From: Winslowiella toletana
GTDB lineage: Bacteria; Pseudomonadota; Gammaproteobacteria; Enterobacterales; Enterobacteriaceae
Assembly: GCF_017875465.1 (NCBI RefSeq)
Contig: NZ_JAGGMQ010000001.1
Location: forward strand, 4,340,001-4,404,000
Direction of reading: 5' to 3'
DNA: 64,000 bases
Positions 55,317 to 63,526 of the stretch are shown here, piece by piece. Below the pieces are notes generated by a model. It ran no database searches and was not told the origin of the DNA. It saw only the letters and a program-made list of their open reading frames with translations. Position 1 is the first letter of the stretch, and each line of letters begins with the position of its first letter. The position numbers and the translations under genes are program-made.

Positions 55317-55802
55317 TCACTGCTTAGCCAGATTACCTAATGCCTCACCATAAAGACGAAAATGGAACATACCGTCGAGGATCTCGCCTCCCAGCGAGGT
55401 ATAGAACTGCTTTGAACCCTGATTATTTTTCTCTGACATCCAGTCGAGCGTCAGACAGTCGCGTTCTGTCGCCATTCTGGCGATAAATTGCATCAGTTTT
55501 CGCCCGATGCCTTTTCCGCGATGAGTTTCAGCAATAAACAGCTCTTTAATAAACATCTGCCCTGAGTATCTGGGTGAAGGATAAAGAATGCTTACGCAGG
55601 CAAAGCCAATCACCGTTGGGCCTTGCTGCACGCGGATAACGGTAACGCCAGATGCCGAGGCGAAGACGCGAGAAGAGAGGTATGTCGCCATTTTCTCTTC
55701 GGCGATAATCCCTTTGCCGTAGTAATGCTCCTCCATGGCGGTGAAAATGCCGACCATTTTATCCCAGTCATCTTTTTCACAAATGGTGACGGATATATTC
55801 AT
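55317..55802 (-). CDS. GNAT-family N-acetyltransferase
   Basis: A 161-residue GNAT enzyme. The start at 55802 (MNISVTICEKDDW) has GGGAG about 10 bases upstream; an in-frame ATG three codons earlier is too close to it. The acetyl-CoA loop is THRGKGIGRKLMQFIARMA (R/QxxGxG/A), preceded by MFIKELFIAET; DWMSEKNNQGSKQFYTSLGG completes the fold. It lies 22 bases downstream of the LacI gene on the same strand, so it may be co-transcribed. Substrate unknown. Confidence 0.88.
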   Translation of the reverse strand: MNISVTICEKDDWDKMVGIFTAMEEHYYGKGIIAEEKMATYLSSRVFASASGVTVIRVQQGPTVIGFACVSILYPSPRYSGQMFIKELFIAETHRGKGIGRKLMQFIARMATERDCLTLDWMSEKNNQGSKQFYTSLGGEILDGMFHFRLYGEALGNLAKQ

Positions 55803-55824
55803 GCTGCCCATGCTCCCTGTTTTA

Positions 55825-56841
55825 TTAAGCCGAATCACGTTCAACCATCGTAAAGCCGATATCAATAATCGGTGCCGCGATCTCCAGACCGGCAATGCGG
55901 TCCGCCAGCAGCGTCGCCGCTGTCCGCCCTATTGCCGCACGATCAATATGCACAGTGGTGATTGCCGGTTGATTCCACGCTGCAAACGCCAGATCGCCAA
56001 AGCCGCTGACCGCCAGCTGTTGCGGAACGCTAAGCTGACGCGCCTGCGTTTCCATTATCGCCCCCTGCGCGAGGGTGTCGGAACTGCAGACAATCACATC
56101 GCAGCCTGTTTGGTTATCCAGCAAGGCTGCCAGCGCCTCGCGTCCCAGCTGTAGCGAGGCGGGCAGCGGCACGCTTATCTCCGCGCTGATGGTGATCCCG
56201 TGCTGATAAAAAGATTCAATCACCCCCTGTTTACGCAGCCTGCCACGACGATCGTCGGTCCAGATCAGCGCCGGGCGGGAGTAGCCTTTTTGCGCCAGAA
56301 AGTTACCAAGGCAGTGACCGGCCTTCTCATGAGAAAAACCGACCAGCATATCCAGCGGCGTCGGCGTCATATCCCAGATCTCTACCACCGGTACCGCCGC
56401 CTGCATAATCACGCGCTTCAGCGCCTGGGTATGGTGAATCCCGGTTAACACAATGCCATCCGGACGGCGTGCAAGGATAGTGGCGACACTATCGGCTTCG
56501 GTAGTTTCGCTGTATCCGGTGACACACAGCAGCAGGGTATAACCACGTTGCGCTAACGCGTCATTCAGTGCCTGAATGGTATCGACAAACATCGGGTTGT
56601 TAATTTGCGGCACCACCAGCGCGATCAGCCGGCTTTTACTGCTGGCCAGTCCGCCAGCCAGCGCATTAGGGATATAACCGGTAGCGGTCACCGCCGCCAG
56701 CACTTTTGTCACCGTGGCGGGACGGACCCGCTGCGGCGTATTAAGCGCCCGACTGACGGTCATTGCAGAGAGACCTGCTGCACGTGCGACATCATCGAGA
56801 GTCGGCGCACGAGCACTGCTTTGACGCAAATGTTTACCCAT
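55825..56841 (-). CDS. LacI/GntR-type sugar-acid regulator
   Basis: A 338-residue LacI-family repressor: HTH TLDDVARAAGLSAMTVSRAL (about 14-33), hinge YIPNALAGGLASSKS and a periplasmic-binding-like domain from ~70. Divergent from talarate/galactarate dehydratase. Two almost identical 18-base dyads lie in the 224-base region between them, one near each gene, so it most likely represses both itself and the dehydratase and responds to an aldarate or its product. Confidence 0.92.
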   Translation of the reverse strand: MGKHLRQSSARAPTLDDVARAAGLSAMTVSRALNTPQRVRPATVTKVLAAVTATGYIPNALAGGLASSKSRLIALVVPQINNPMFVDTIQALNDALAQRGYTLLLCVTGYSETTEADSVATILARRPDGIVLTGIHHTQALKRVIMQAAVPVVEIWDMTPTPLDMLVGFSHEKAGHCLGNFLAQKGYSRPALIWTDDRRGRLRKQGVIESFYQHGITISAEISVPLPASLQLGREALAALLDNQTGCDVIVCSSDTLAQGAIMETQARQLSVPQQLAVSGFGDLAFAAWNQPAITTVHIDRAAIGRTAATLLADRIAGLEIAAPIIDIGFTMVERDSA

Positions 56842-56882
56842 TTTTATATGTCTTTTTAAGGTGAGTTTTATGGCGGATGGCT

Positions 56883-56900
56883 AATGTTATCGCAAACATT
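56883..56900. promoter_or_regulatory. LacI-family operator O1
   Basis: AATGTTATCGCAAACATT, an 18-base near-palindrome 41 bases before the regulator start; differs by one base from the copy at 57030. Confidence 0.8.
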
Positions 56901-57029
56901 ATGGGCAAATACCTGAAGAAACCGAAACTGTGATCGCCTGCCGCTTTATGCCTGTCAGAACGCGATAAATGTGATCGTTGACGGATTTTTAAGCGATGCT
57001 TATAGCTGCAGAAATTATATTAACTCAAT

Positions 57030-57047
57030 AATGTTAGCGCAAACATT
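57030..57047. promoter_or_regulatory. LacI-family operator O2
   Basis: AATGTTAGCGCAAACATT, an 18-base near-palindrome 18 bases before the dehydratase ATG; 17 of 18 bases identical to O1. Confidence 0.8.
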
Positions 57048-57065
57048 AACCGCAGGAGAACCGCA

Positions 57066-58259
57066 ATGCTTAGCGCTAATTCAGATGCCGTAACTTATGC
57101 CAAAACCACGGGTGCGCGCACCGCTGCTGACAGCGGCGATCGTATCGCATGGGTGCAGGTCTCGCTGGCTTTTCTGCCGCTGGCGCAGCCGGTCAGTGAT
57201 GCCAAGGTGCTGACCGGGCGGCAGAAGCCGTTAACCGAAGTCGCCATTATCTTTGCCGAAATTTGTACCCGTGATGGTTTTGAGGGAGTGGGATTCAGCT
57301 ACTCGAAACGTGCCGGTGGGCAGGGTATCTATGCCCATGCGTGCGAGCTGGCGGATAATCTGCTGGGTGAAGATCCGAATGATATTGATAAAATTTACAC
57401 TAAGCTGCTGTGGGCGGGCGCTTCAACAGGACGAAGCGGTATGGCGGTACAGGCGATCTCGCCGTTTGATATTGCGCTATGGGATATGAAAGCGCGCCGC
57501 GCCGGTCTGCCGCTGGCCAAACTATTTGGTGCCCATCGCGACGCGGTACAGTGTTACAACACCTCCGGTGGTTTCCTGCATACGCCGCTGGATCAGGTAC
57601 TGAAAAATGTGGTGATTTCGCGCGAAAGCGGTATCGGCGGCATTAAACTTAAAGTCGGTCAGCCCAATACCGCAGAAGATCTGCGTCGCCTGACGGCAGT
57701 GCGTCAGGCGCTGGGTGATGATTTCCCGCTGATGGTGGATGCCAATCAGCAGTGGGACCGTGAAACCGCTATCCGCATGGGACGCAAAATGGAGCAGTTC
57801 AATCTGGTATGGATTGAGGAGCCGCTGGATGCTTATGATGTCGAAGGTCATGCCGCACTGACGGCGGCATTAGATACCCCCATCGCCACCGGAGAGATGC
57901 TGACCAGCTTCCGCGAGCATGAGCAGTTGATCCTCGGCAATGCCAGTGATTTTGTGCAACCCGATGCGCCACGCGTTGGCGGCATTACGCCGTTCCTGAA
58001 AATTATGGATCTGGCGGCGCGCCATGGTCGTAAGCTGGCGCCGCACTTTGCGATGGAAGTGCATATCCATCTCGCTGCCGCCTATCCGATTGAACCCTGG
58101 CTGGAGCATTTCGAATGGCTGAATCCGCTATTCAATGAGCAGCTGGAGTTACGCGATGGCCGCATGTGGATTTCAGACCGCCATGGCCTCGGCTTTACCC
58201 TGAGCGAGCAGGCGCGCAAATGGACCACGCTGAAGGCGGAATTTGGTCAGCGTCCTTAA
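57066..58259 (+). CDS. L-talarate/galactarate dehydratase (enolase superfamily)
   Basis: A 397-residue mandelate-racemase-group enzyme nearly collinear with Salmonella talarate/galactarate dehydratase (STM3697). It shares QKPLTEVAIIFAEI, FSYSKRAGGQGIYAHA, QCYNTSGGFLHTPLDQVLKN and NASDFVQPDAPRVGGITPFL. Catalytic parts: the general base in GIGGIKLKVGQPN, metal ligands in MVDANQQW, WIEEPLD and ATGEML, and the His in LAPHFAMEVH. It dehydrates L-talarate and galactarate to the 5-keto-4-deoxy acid. Its stop overlaps the convergent SDR stop. Confidence 0.94.
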   Translation: MLSANSDAVTYAKTTGARTAADSGDRIAWVQVSLAFLPLAQPVSDAKVLTGRQKPLTEVAIIFAEICTRDGFEGVGFSYSKRAGGQGIYAHACELADNLLGEDPNDIDKIYTKLLWAGASTGRSGMAVQAISPFDIALWDMKARRAGLPLAKLFGAHRDAVQCYNTSGGFLHTPLDQVLKNVVISRESGIGGIKLKVGQPNTAEDLRRLTAVRQALGDDFPLMVDANQQWDRETAIRMGRKMEQFNLVWIEEPLDAYDVEGHAALTAALDTPIATGEMLTSFREHEQLILGNASDFVQPDAPRVGGITPFLKIMDLAARHGRKLAPHFAMEVHIHLAAAYPIEPWLEHFEWLNPLFNEQLELRDGRMWISDRHGLGFTLSEQARKWTTLKAEFGQRP

Positions 58260-58996
58260 GCCAGCCCGCCATTGGCGCGGATCACCTGTCCGTTAATCCA
58301 GCCGCTTTGTTCACTGGCGAGAAAGGCGACCACCGCAGCGATATCGTCGGGCTGACCGAGACGTTGCAGTGGCGCCATATTGGCCATGGTCTGCACCTGC
58401 TCTTCACTTTTGCCATTGAGAAACAGGTCGGTGGCGACCGGGCCGGGGGCGACGGCATTAACGGTGATCGCGCGGCCACGCAGCTCTTTAGCGAACACAT
58501 GGGTAAAGGCTTCAACCGCGGCTTTGGTGCCGTTATAGATTGCATAACCCGGCATATTCAGCGCCAGCGTGGTGCTGGAGAGGTTAATAATGCGGCCGCC
58601 AGCGCTCAGACGCTTACCGGCTTCGCGCAGGGTATTAAAGGTTCCCTGCACGTTAATTGCAAAGGTACGGGCAAAGAGTTCATCGGAGTGCTCAACCAGT
58701 GGCAGCGTCTGCAGGATCCCGGCGTTGTTGACCAGCACATCAATCCGTCCAAACGCCTGCTGCGTGGCGTCAAACAGTGCGCTGACCTGATCGGCCTGCG
58801 CGATATCACCTTTGACCGCCAGCGCATCGACGCCGAGGCCTTTCAGCTCTGCCACTACCGCTTCGGCTTCAGCCGTACTGCTGGCATAGTTGACTACCAC
58901 GTTAAAACCACCGGTCGCCAGACGCCGGGCGATTTCTGCGCCAATACCGCGTGATGCGCCAGTAACGATAGCGACCCGGTTATTTGCTGTTGTCAT
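58256..58996 (-). CDS. SDR-family oxidoreductase
   Basis: A 246-residue classical SDR: TGASRGIGAEIARRL (start), NNAG near 85, catalytic Ser in LSSTTLALN, Tyr-x3-Lys in YAIYNGTKAAVEAF, and the C-terminal SGWINGQVIRANGGLA. ATG 58996 has GAAGGGG 7-9 bases upstream and the expected length; a longer frame (to 59245) is rejected. Convergent with the dehydratase, with overlapping stops. NADPH preference and substrate unknown. Confidence 0.9.
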   Translation of the reverse strand: MTTANNRVAIVTGASRGIGAEIARRLATGGFNVVVNYASSTAEAEAVVAELKGLGVDALAVKGDIAQADQVSALFDATQQAFGRIDVLVNNAGILQTLPLVEHSDELFARTFAINVQGTFNTLREAGKRLSAGGRIINLSSTTLALNMPGYAIYNGTKAAVEAFTHVFAKELRGRAITVNAVAPGPVATDLFLNGKSEEQVQTMANMAPLQRLGQPDDIAAVVAFLASEQSGWINGQVIRANGGLA

Positions 58997-59123
58997 GATA
59001 TTTGCCCCTTCGTTTTTCAGTTGGTGTAGATACAGCATGATTGATTGTGCGCAAAAGATAATCAGTGCTTTTTGCGTAACATTGTTCCATTCAGGATGAC
59101 AATCCAGCGTGCGGCAAAAAGAT

Positions 59124-59318
59124 TTGAAACTGCGAAAACTGCATGTTAGGATTCGCGCCATTGTTAAAGGCACACTGCAACTGTGGTGTTGTACAACAGT
59201 AAGCGGCAGTGATTTGCAAGACCGGCTACCAAAGCATGGCGACAATCGCGACAGCCGTTAAAAGAATAAATCAAAGCAATATGTAGTAATGTCGTAACCG
59301 CCGCAAGGCGGTTTTTTT
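59124..59318 (+). ncRNA. Candidate small RNA or MFS leader RNA
   Basis: Between the divergent SDR and MFS genes a sigma-70-like promoter, TTGAAA (59124-59129), 17 bases, TAGGAT (59147-59152), is followed by ~160 bases without an ORF. This ends in a strong intrinsic terminator AACCGCC-GCAA-GGCGG then T7 (59296-59318). The terminator is 79 bases before the MFS start and does not follow any plus-strand gene, so it should end a short transcript starting near 59158. It could be an independent sRNA or an attenuated leader of the MFS gene. No known RNA family was recognised. Confidence 0.5.
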
Positions 59319-59396
59319 ACGTCTGAAATCCACCACCACCTGCATTTTCACCCACATCAGACGCAGAGCTGATGTTGTTATCTATCTGGAAGGGAT

Positions 59397-60596
59397 ATGT
59401 CTTTAATTTCGCGTCATTCAACAAAGCAACAGCGTCGGGTCGAGCTGGCATTAGCCGTCGGTGGATTTGGCCTCGGCACCGGTGAATTCGCCAGTATGGG
59501 CGTATTGCCCGATGTGGCGCATACCCTGTCGATCACCATTCCGGTCGCCGGCTATACCATCAGCAGCTATGCCTTAGGTGTGGTGGTTGGCGCACCGGTG
59601 ATTGCCGTACTATCGGCCAGTCTGAACCGTAAGGTATTGCTGTTACTGCTGATGGCGCTGTTTACCGCTGGCAGTCTGGCCAGTGCATTCAGCCAGGGGT
59701 TCAGTTCACTGATGGTGGCGCGCTTTATCAGCGGTCTGCCGCACGGCGCCTTTTTCGGCGTCGCTTCCGTGGTTGCCGCCTCAATGGCCGGTGTCGGTCA
59801 GCGCGCCAAAGCGGTGGGGCGGGTGATGATGGGGCTGACTATTTCGACGCTGCTCGGTTCGCCGCTGGCGACCTGGCTGGGGCAGCTGGCGGGCTGGCGC
59901 AGCACGTATCTGCTGATTGGCGTCTGTGGCCTGGTGACCATTGTGTTGCTGCTGCTGTGGATGCCGGGACAAAAACAGGCTCAGGTGTCAAATCCGCTGG
60001 CGGAACTGGGCGCGCTGAAAAAGAAACAGGTGTGGCTGGCGCTGGGTATTGCAGCCGTCGGCACCGGCGGGCTGTTCTCGGTGTTTAGTTATATCGCGCC
60101 AACTATGACGCAGCTGACCGGTATTCCGCAGGCGGGCGTGCCTTTTGTGATGGGCATATTTGGTGTCGGCATGATCCTTGGCAATATCGTTGGTTCACGG
60201 ATGACCGATAAATCGGTGATGAACACTATCGCCTGGTCGCTCGGTTGGGTGATGGTGATGCAGCTGGCCTTCTTCTTTTTCGCTGATATTGCGTGGATCG
60301 CCGTGCCGCTGGTATTAGCGATTGGCGGCAGTTTTGCGCTGGTTCCGGCGTTGCAAACCCGACTGATGGATGTGGCCGATGATGCCCAGACGCTGGCGGC
60401 TTCGCTTAACCACTCGGCGCTGAATCTGGCGAATGCGCTGGGTGCATGGCTGGGAGGAATGAGTGTGGCGCTGGGCTTCGGCTGGTCTTCCACCGGGATG
60501 GTCGGTTTTATTCTGGCGGTGGCCGGTTTTGGCCTGTTCTTCTGGTCAAAATCGCTGGACAGCGCGCGCAGCCCGGCCCCACTGGCGGATAGCTGA
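59397..60596 (+). CDS. DHA1-type MFS efflux transporter (YdhP/AraJ-like)
   Basis: A 399-residue, 12-helix major facilitator: AVGGFGLGTGEFASMGVLPD in helix 1, then GYTISSYALGVVVGAPVIAV (motif A region), ARFISGLPHGAFFGVASVVA in helix 4 and VGRVMMGLTISTLLGSPLAT in helix 5 are the AraJ/YdhP signature. The family exports sugars, nucleosides or drugs; the substrate cannot be told. GGAAGG lies 5-7 bases upstream. It lies downstream of the candidate RNA and terminator. Confidence 0.9.
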   Translation: MSLISRHSTKQQRRVELALAVGGFGLGTGEFASMGVLPDVAHTLSITIPVAGYTISSYALGVVVGAPVIAVLSASLNRKVLLLLLMALFTAGSLASAFSQGFSSLMVARFISGLPHGAFFGVASVVAASMAGVGQRAKAVGRVMMGLTISTLLGSPLATWLGQLAGWRSTYLLIGVCGLVTIVLLLLWMPGQKQAQVSNPLAELGALKKKQVWLALGIAAVGTGGLFSVFSYIAPTMTQLTGIPQAGVPFVMGIFGVGMILGNIVGSRMTDKSVMNTIAWSLGWVMVMQLAFFFFADIAWIAVPLVLAIGGSFALVPALQTRLMDVADDAQTLAASLNHSALNLANALGAWLGGMSVALGFGWSSTGMVGFILAVAGFGLFFWSKSLDSARSPAPLADS

Positions 60597-60604
60597 GCAA
60601 AAAA

Positions 60605-60630
60605 AATGCTGGCGTGAGGGCGCCAGCATT
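60605..60630 (-). terminator. Terminator between convergent MFS and gldA
   Basis: AATGCTGGCG-TGAGGG-CGCCAGCATT: perfect 10-bp stem. On the minus strand it is followed by a run of eight T, so it is an efficient gldA terminator. Confidence 0.9.
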
Positions 60631-60643
60631 GTGTGGTTGCGAC

Positions 60644-61741
60644 TTACTTAATAGTTTTGCTGAACGCATCAACACCGATCAGTGCGCTGGCGACCTGTTC
60701 CGCACTCAGAGACGAGTCGAGATTCTTCAGCGTATCGCCATCACTGTTCGCCAGTGCGCCGATTTTGACCAGATTTTCCCATGGCTCTTTATCGAGATGC
60801 ATTTCCGCCAGCGTCGTCGGCATGCCGATGCTGCGGTAGAAACGGATATATTGCTCGATTTCCTCATCCGGACGCTGCTCCAGCACCATTTGCGTCAGGG
60901 TGCCGTAGGTCACTTTCTCACCGTGGGTCAGATGATGAATATCGCCACTGATGGCGGTAAAGCCGTTGTGAATCGCATGCGCACCTGCCAGACCGCCATT
61001 CTCAAAGCCGAGTCCCGATAACAGGGTATTGGCTTCCACCACCGCTTCCACTGCAGGGGTCACGCGTTTTTGCTGCACTGCCTGATAAGCGCTAAAGCCC
61101 CAGGTCAGCAGTGTCTCTTCGCAGGCGCGGGCAATCGCCATCCCGGCGATGGTCGGAGTGCCGCTGACCATTGATAAACTGTGGGTGCGTAACACCGCCT
61201 GCGCTTCCACATATGTCGCGAGGCCATCAGCAATACCGGAAGCAAACAGACGGGCCGGAGCCTGCGCGCATACCCAGGTGTCAACCAGCACTAAATCAGG
61301 ATTTTTATCGTAGAAACGATAGCTTTCAAACACCCCTTCATCGGTGTAGATCACCGACAGCGCGCTACAAGGCGCATCAGTAGAGGCGGTAGTTGGCACG
61401 ATAATCACCGGCACTTTTAGCTCATCGGCAACCGCTTTAACCGTATCCAGCGTTTTACCGCCGCCGAGGCCGACCACCATATCGGCGCCCAGGCTGCGCG
61501 CCGCTTCGGTCAGACGTACAATTTCATTGCGTGACGCTTCGCCATTAAACGCCTGATAGTTAAACGCCACTGCGGCGTCCTTCAGTGAGCGGCCAGCCGT
61601 CTCACCAACGATTTTCCAGACAATATCATCGGCGATCAGTAACGCCTGTTTGCCGCTGGTTTGAATATATTTACCCAGTTCACTGAGAACGCCAGCACCC
61701 TGAACATATTTTCCCGGTGACGAAAAAATGAATCTGCTCAT
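60644..61741 (-). CDS. gldA: Glycerol dehydrogenase GldA
   Basis: A 365-residue iron-type (group III) alcohol dehydrogenase, NAD+-dependent glycerol to dihydroxyacetone. The start at 61741 (MSRFIFSSPGKY) matches E. coli GldA; a longer frame is rejected. NAD-binding MVVGLGGGKTLDTVKAVAD, VPTTASTDAPCSALSVIY, and Zn ligands in SGIADGLATYVEA, AGAHAIHNGF and HLTHGEKV are intact. Monocistronic; no dhaKLM here. Confidence 0.95.
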   Translation of the reverse strand: MSRFIFSSPGKYVQGAGVLSELGKYIQTSGKQALLIADDIVWKIVGETAGRSLKDAAVAFNYQAFNGEASRNEIVRLTEAARSLGADMVVGLGGGKTLDTVKAVADELKVPVIIVPTTASTDAPCSALSVIYTDEGVFESYRFYDKNPDLVLVDTWVCAQAPARLFASGIADGLATYVEAQAVLRTHSLSMVSGTPTIAGMAIARACEETLLTWGFSAYQAVQQKRVTPAVEAVVEANTLLSGLGFENGGLAGAHAIHNGFTAISGDIHHLTHGEKVTYGTLTQMVLEQRPDEEIEQYIRFYRSIGMPTTLAEMHLDKEPWENLVKIGALANSDGDTLKNLDSSLSAEQVASALIGVDAFSKTIK

Positions 61742-62025
61742 AAGCTTAGTCCTTATTTGTTGGATGGATTTAATAATCATATTAATTAATTGTTAGCTAA
61801 TTAATTACATCAAAAGCTTATGCGCTAAAAGAACGCATCATGCGGTTAACGTGCTGTATGTGTTTTTTGTGATCCAAGTCACTTTTTGTTCAGTGTGGCG
61901 TGTAATTATGCGATTTTTTATGATTTGAAAACAACGGGATATGTTAATGCTTTGTTATGAGTGGTGGTCGGGCCAGTAATGCGGGGGCAGGACATCACCC
62001 GTTGCGGGTGATGACCTGTATCAGA

Positions 62026-63465
62026 TCAGACGGATTTGACGCTGCCAGATACCAGTTTTCCCTGATGGAAGGTGGCTTTTACCGGTGAGACCCGTGCTAC
62101 AGCTTCCGCTGAGCAGCTGGCTTCGACCAGCATCATTTCTGCCGGATCATCAACGGCTGGCCACTGCCGCTGGCCCTGATGATTCAGTGGCAGGATATCG
62201 CCGGTGGCAATCGCCAGCGAACGGGTCAGGCCAAATTCGTCGGAATTACCATACAGCTGGGCATACAGCGAGGCTTTATCCAGCATGCTGCCGCTGCCAA
62301 ACGGCGACCAGTGATCGATAACGCTGTCGGTGCCGGTCACTACCCGCACGCCTTGCGCGCTAAGCTGTGGCAACGGCATGGTCAGTTTTCCCAGCGGCAC
62401 CGTCGAGGCAACCGTAAACTGCTGCTCAGCCAGACCGGCAATCACCGTATCCAGTTCATTACCGCTTAAGGTCGCCAGCGCAAAGCCGTGGCTCAGGGTG
62501 ACTTTGCCTTTGAGCGCCGGATTCTCTTTCACCGTCCGGATCATATAGTTAATTGCCGCCACCCCGGCCGGTGTGGTTTCATGCAGATGAATATCAACGC
62601 CTTTATCGTTGTCGAGTGCAATGCGGAACATCGCATCAAGGGAGTTCTCCATTGCGCCATCGACATTGGTCGGATCCAGCCCACCGACAAACTGCACGCC
62701 CATCTGCATCGCTTCGCGCATCAGGCCATCCACTTTTGAATGCAGCAAGCCGTGCTGCGGGAAGGCGACAATTTCACAGCTAAAGTCCTGCTGATGCTTT
62801 TCCAGCGCCAGTTGCAGATGTTCGAGACTTTTCAGACCACTAACCGGGTCAATATTGCAGTGACTGCGTGCGACCGTGGTGCCGCGGGACTGCAACAGCG
62901 CGATAATCGCTTCGGCGCGCGCCACCGAGGTGGGCAGCAGTTGCGGGATCAGCTGCTGTTCACGCGCAATCATATCCATAATGGTTTTGCCTTTGCGCGG
63001 ACGCGGCGCCTGCCAGGCGCCGCCATAAAAGGTCTTATCAAGATGAATATGCATATCGCGCGTGGCGGGCAGCAGCAGTAATCCCTGCGCGTCAAAAGTC
63101 GGCAGGGCGGAATTGCTGGCGGTTGACGCCGGTTGCAGCGCGATGATTTTACCGTGATGAATTTCGAGGTGATACAGTCCGGTACGCGTGGCAATCACCG
63201 TGTCGCCTTCGCGTTCGAAGCCCTCCTCCAGACGCACATTAATCAACCGGTAATGCGTGGCGTTTAACGCCTTTACGCTGGCAGCGCTGTCGGCGCATGC
63301 AGCTGTAACCGGTGTGGTGGTGGCTGCTGCGCTTATACCACTGGCCAGCATCGCGCTGCCAGCGGTGACCAGTGCGCTTTTAGTAAGAAAGTTGCGGCGA
63401 CTCTGTTGTTGAGGGGTTTGCACATCGATTTCCTTTAAACTGACCAACGGAAGAGGTTTCACCAT
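62026..63465 (-). CDS. Tat-exported amidohydrolase, cytosine-deaminase-like
   Basis: A 479-residue protein with a twin-arginine signal: SRRNFLTKSALVTAGSAMLA at about 22-41 followed by an Ala-rich region, so the folded, metal-loaded enzyme goes to the periplasm. The amidohydrolase barrel has metal ligands MHIHLDKTF, ARSHCNIDP, DIHLHETTPAG and the Asp of VTGTDSVIDHWSPFGSGSM, a pattern close to cytosine deaminase/AtzF-like members. It presumably deaminates or hydrolyses a cyclic nitrogen compound in the periplasm; substrate unknown. The next gene upstream is a LysR regulator on the same strand. Confidence 0.85.
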   Translation of the reverse strand: MVKPLPLVSLKEIDVQTPQQQSRRNFLTKSALVTAGSAMLASGISAAATTTPVTAACADSAASVKALNATHYRLINVRLEEGFEREGDTVIATRTGLYHLEIHHGKIIALQPASTASNSALPTFDAQGLLLLPATRDMHIHLDKTFYGGAWQAPRPRKGKTIMDMIAREQQLIPQLLPTSVARAEAIIALLQSRGTTVARSHCNIDPVSGLKSLEHLQLALEKHQQDFSCEIVAFPQHGLLHSKVDGLMREAMQMGVQFVGGLDPTNVDGAMENSLDAMFRIALDNDKGVDIHLHETTPAGVAAINYMIRTVKENPALKGKVTLSHGFALATLSGNELDTVIAGLAEQQFTVASTVPLGKLTMPLPQLSAQGVRVVTGTDSVIDHWSPFGSGSMLDKASLYAQLYGNSDEFGLTRSLAIATGDILPLNHQGQRQWPAVDDPAEMMLVEASCSAEAVARVSPVKATFHQGKLVSGSVKSV

Positions 63466-63526
63466 AAAAGAAGTGACGGCGAATGGCTGTGATATTTCCC
63501 ACTGGCTGGCAGTGGCAAACGCACTG

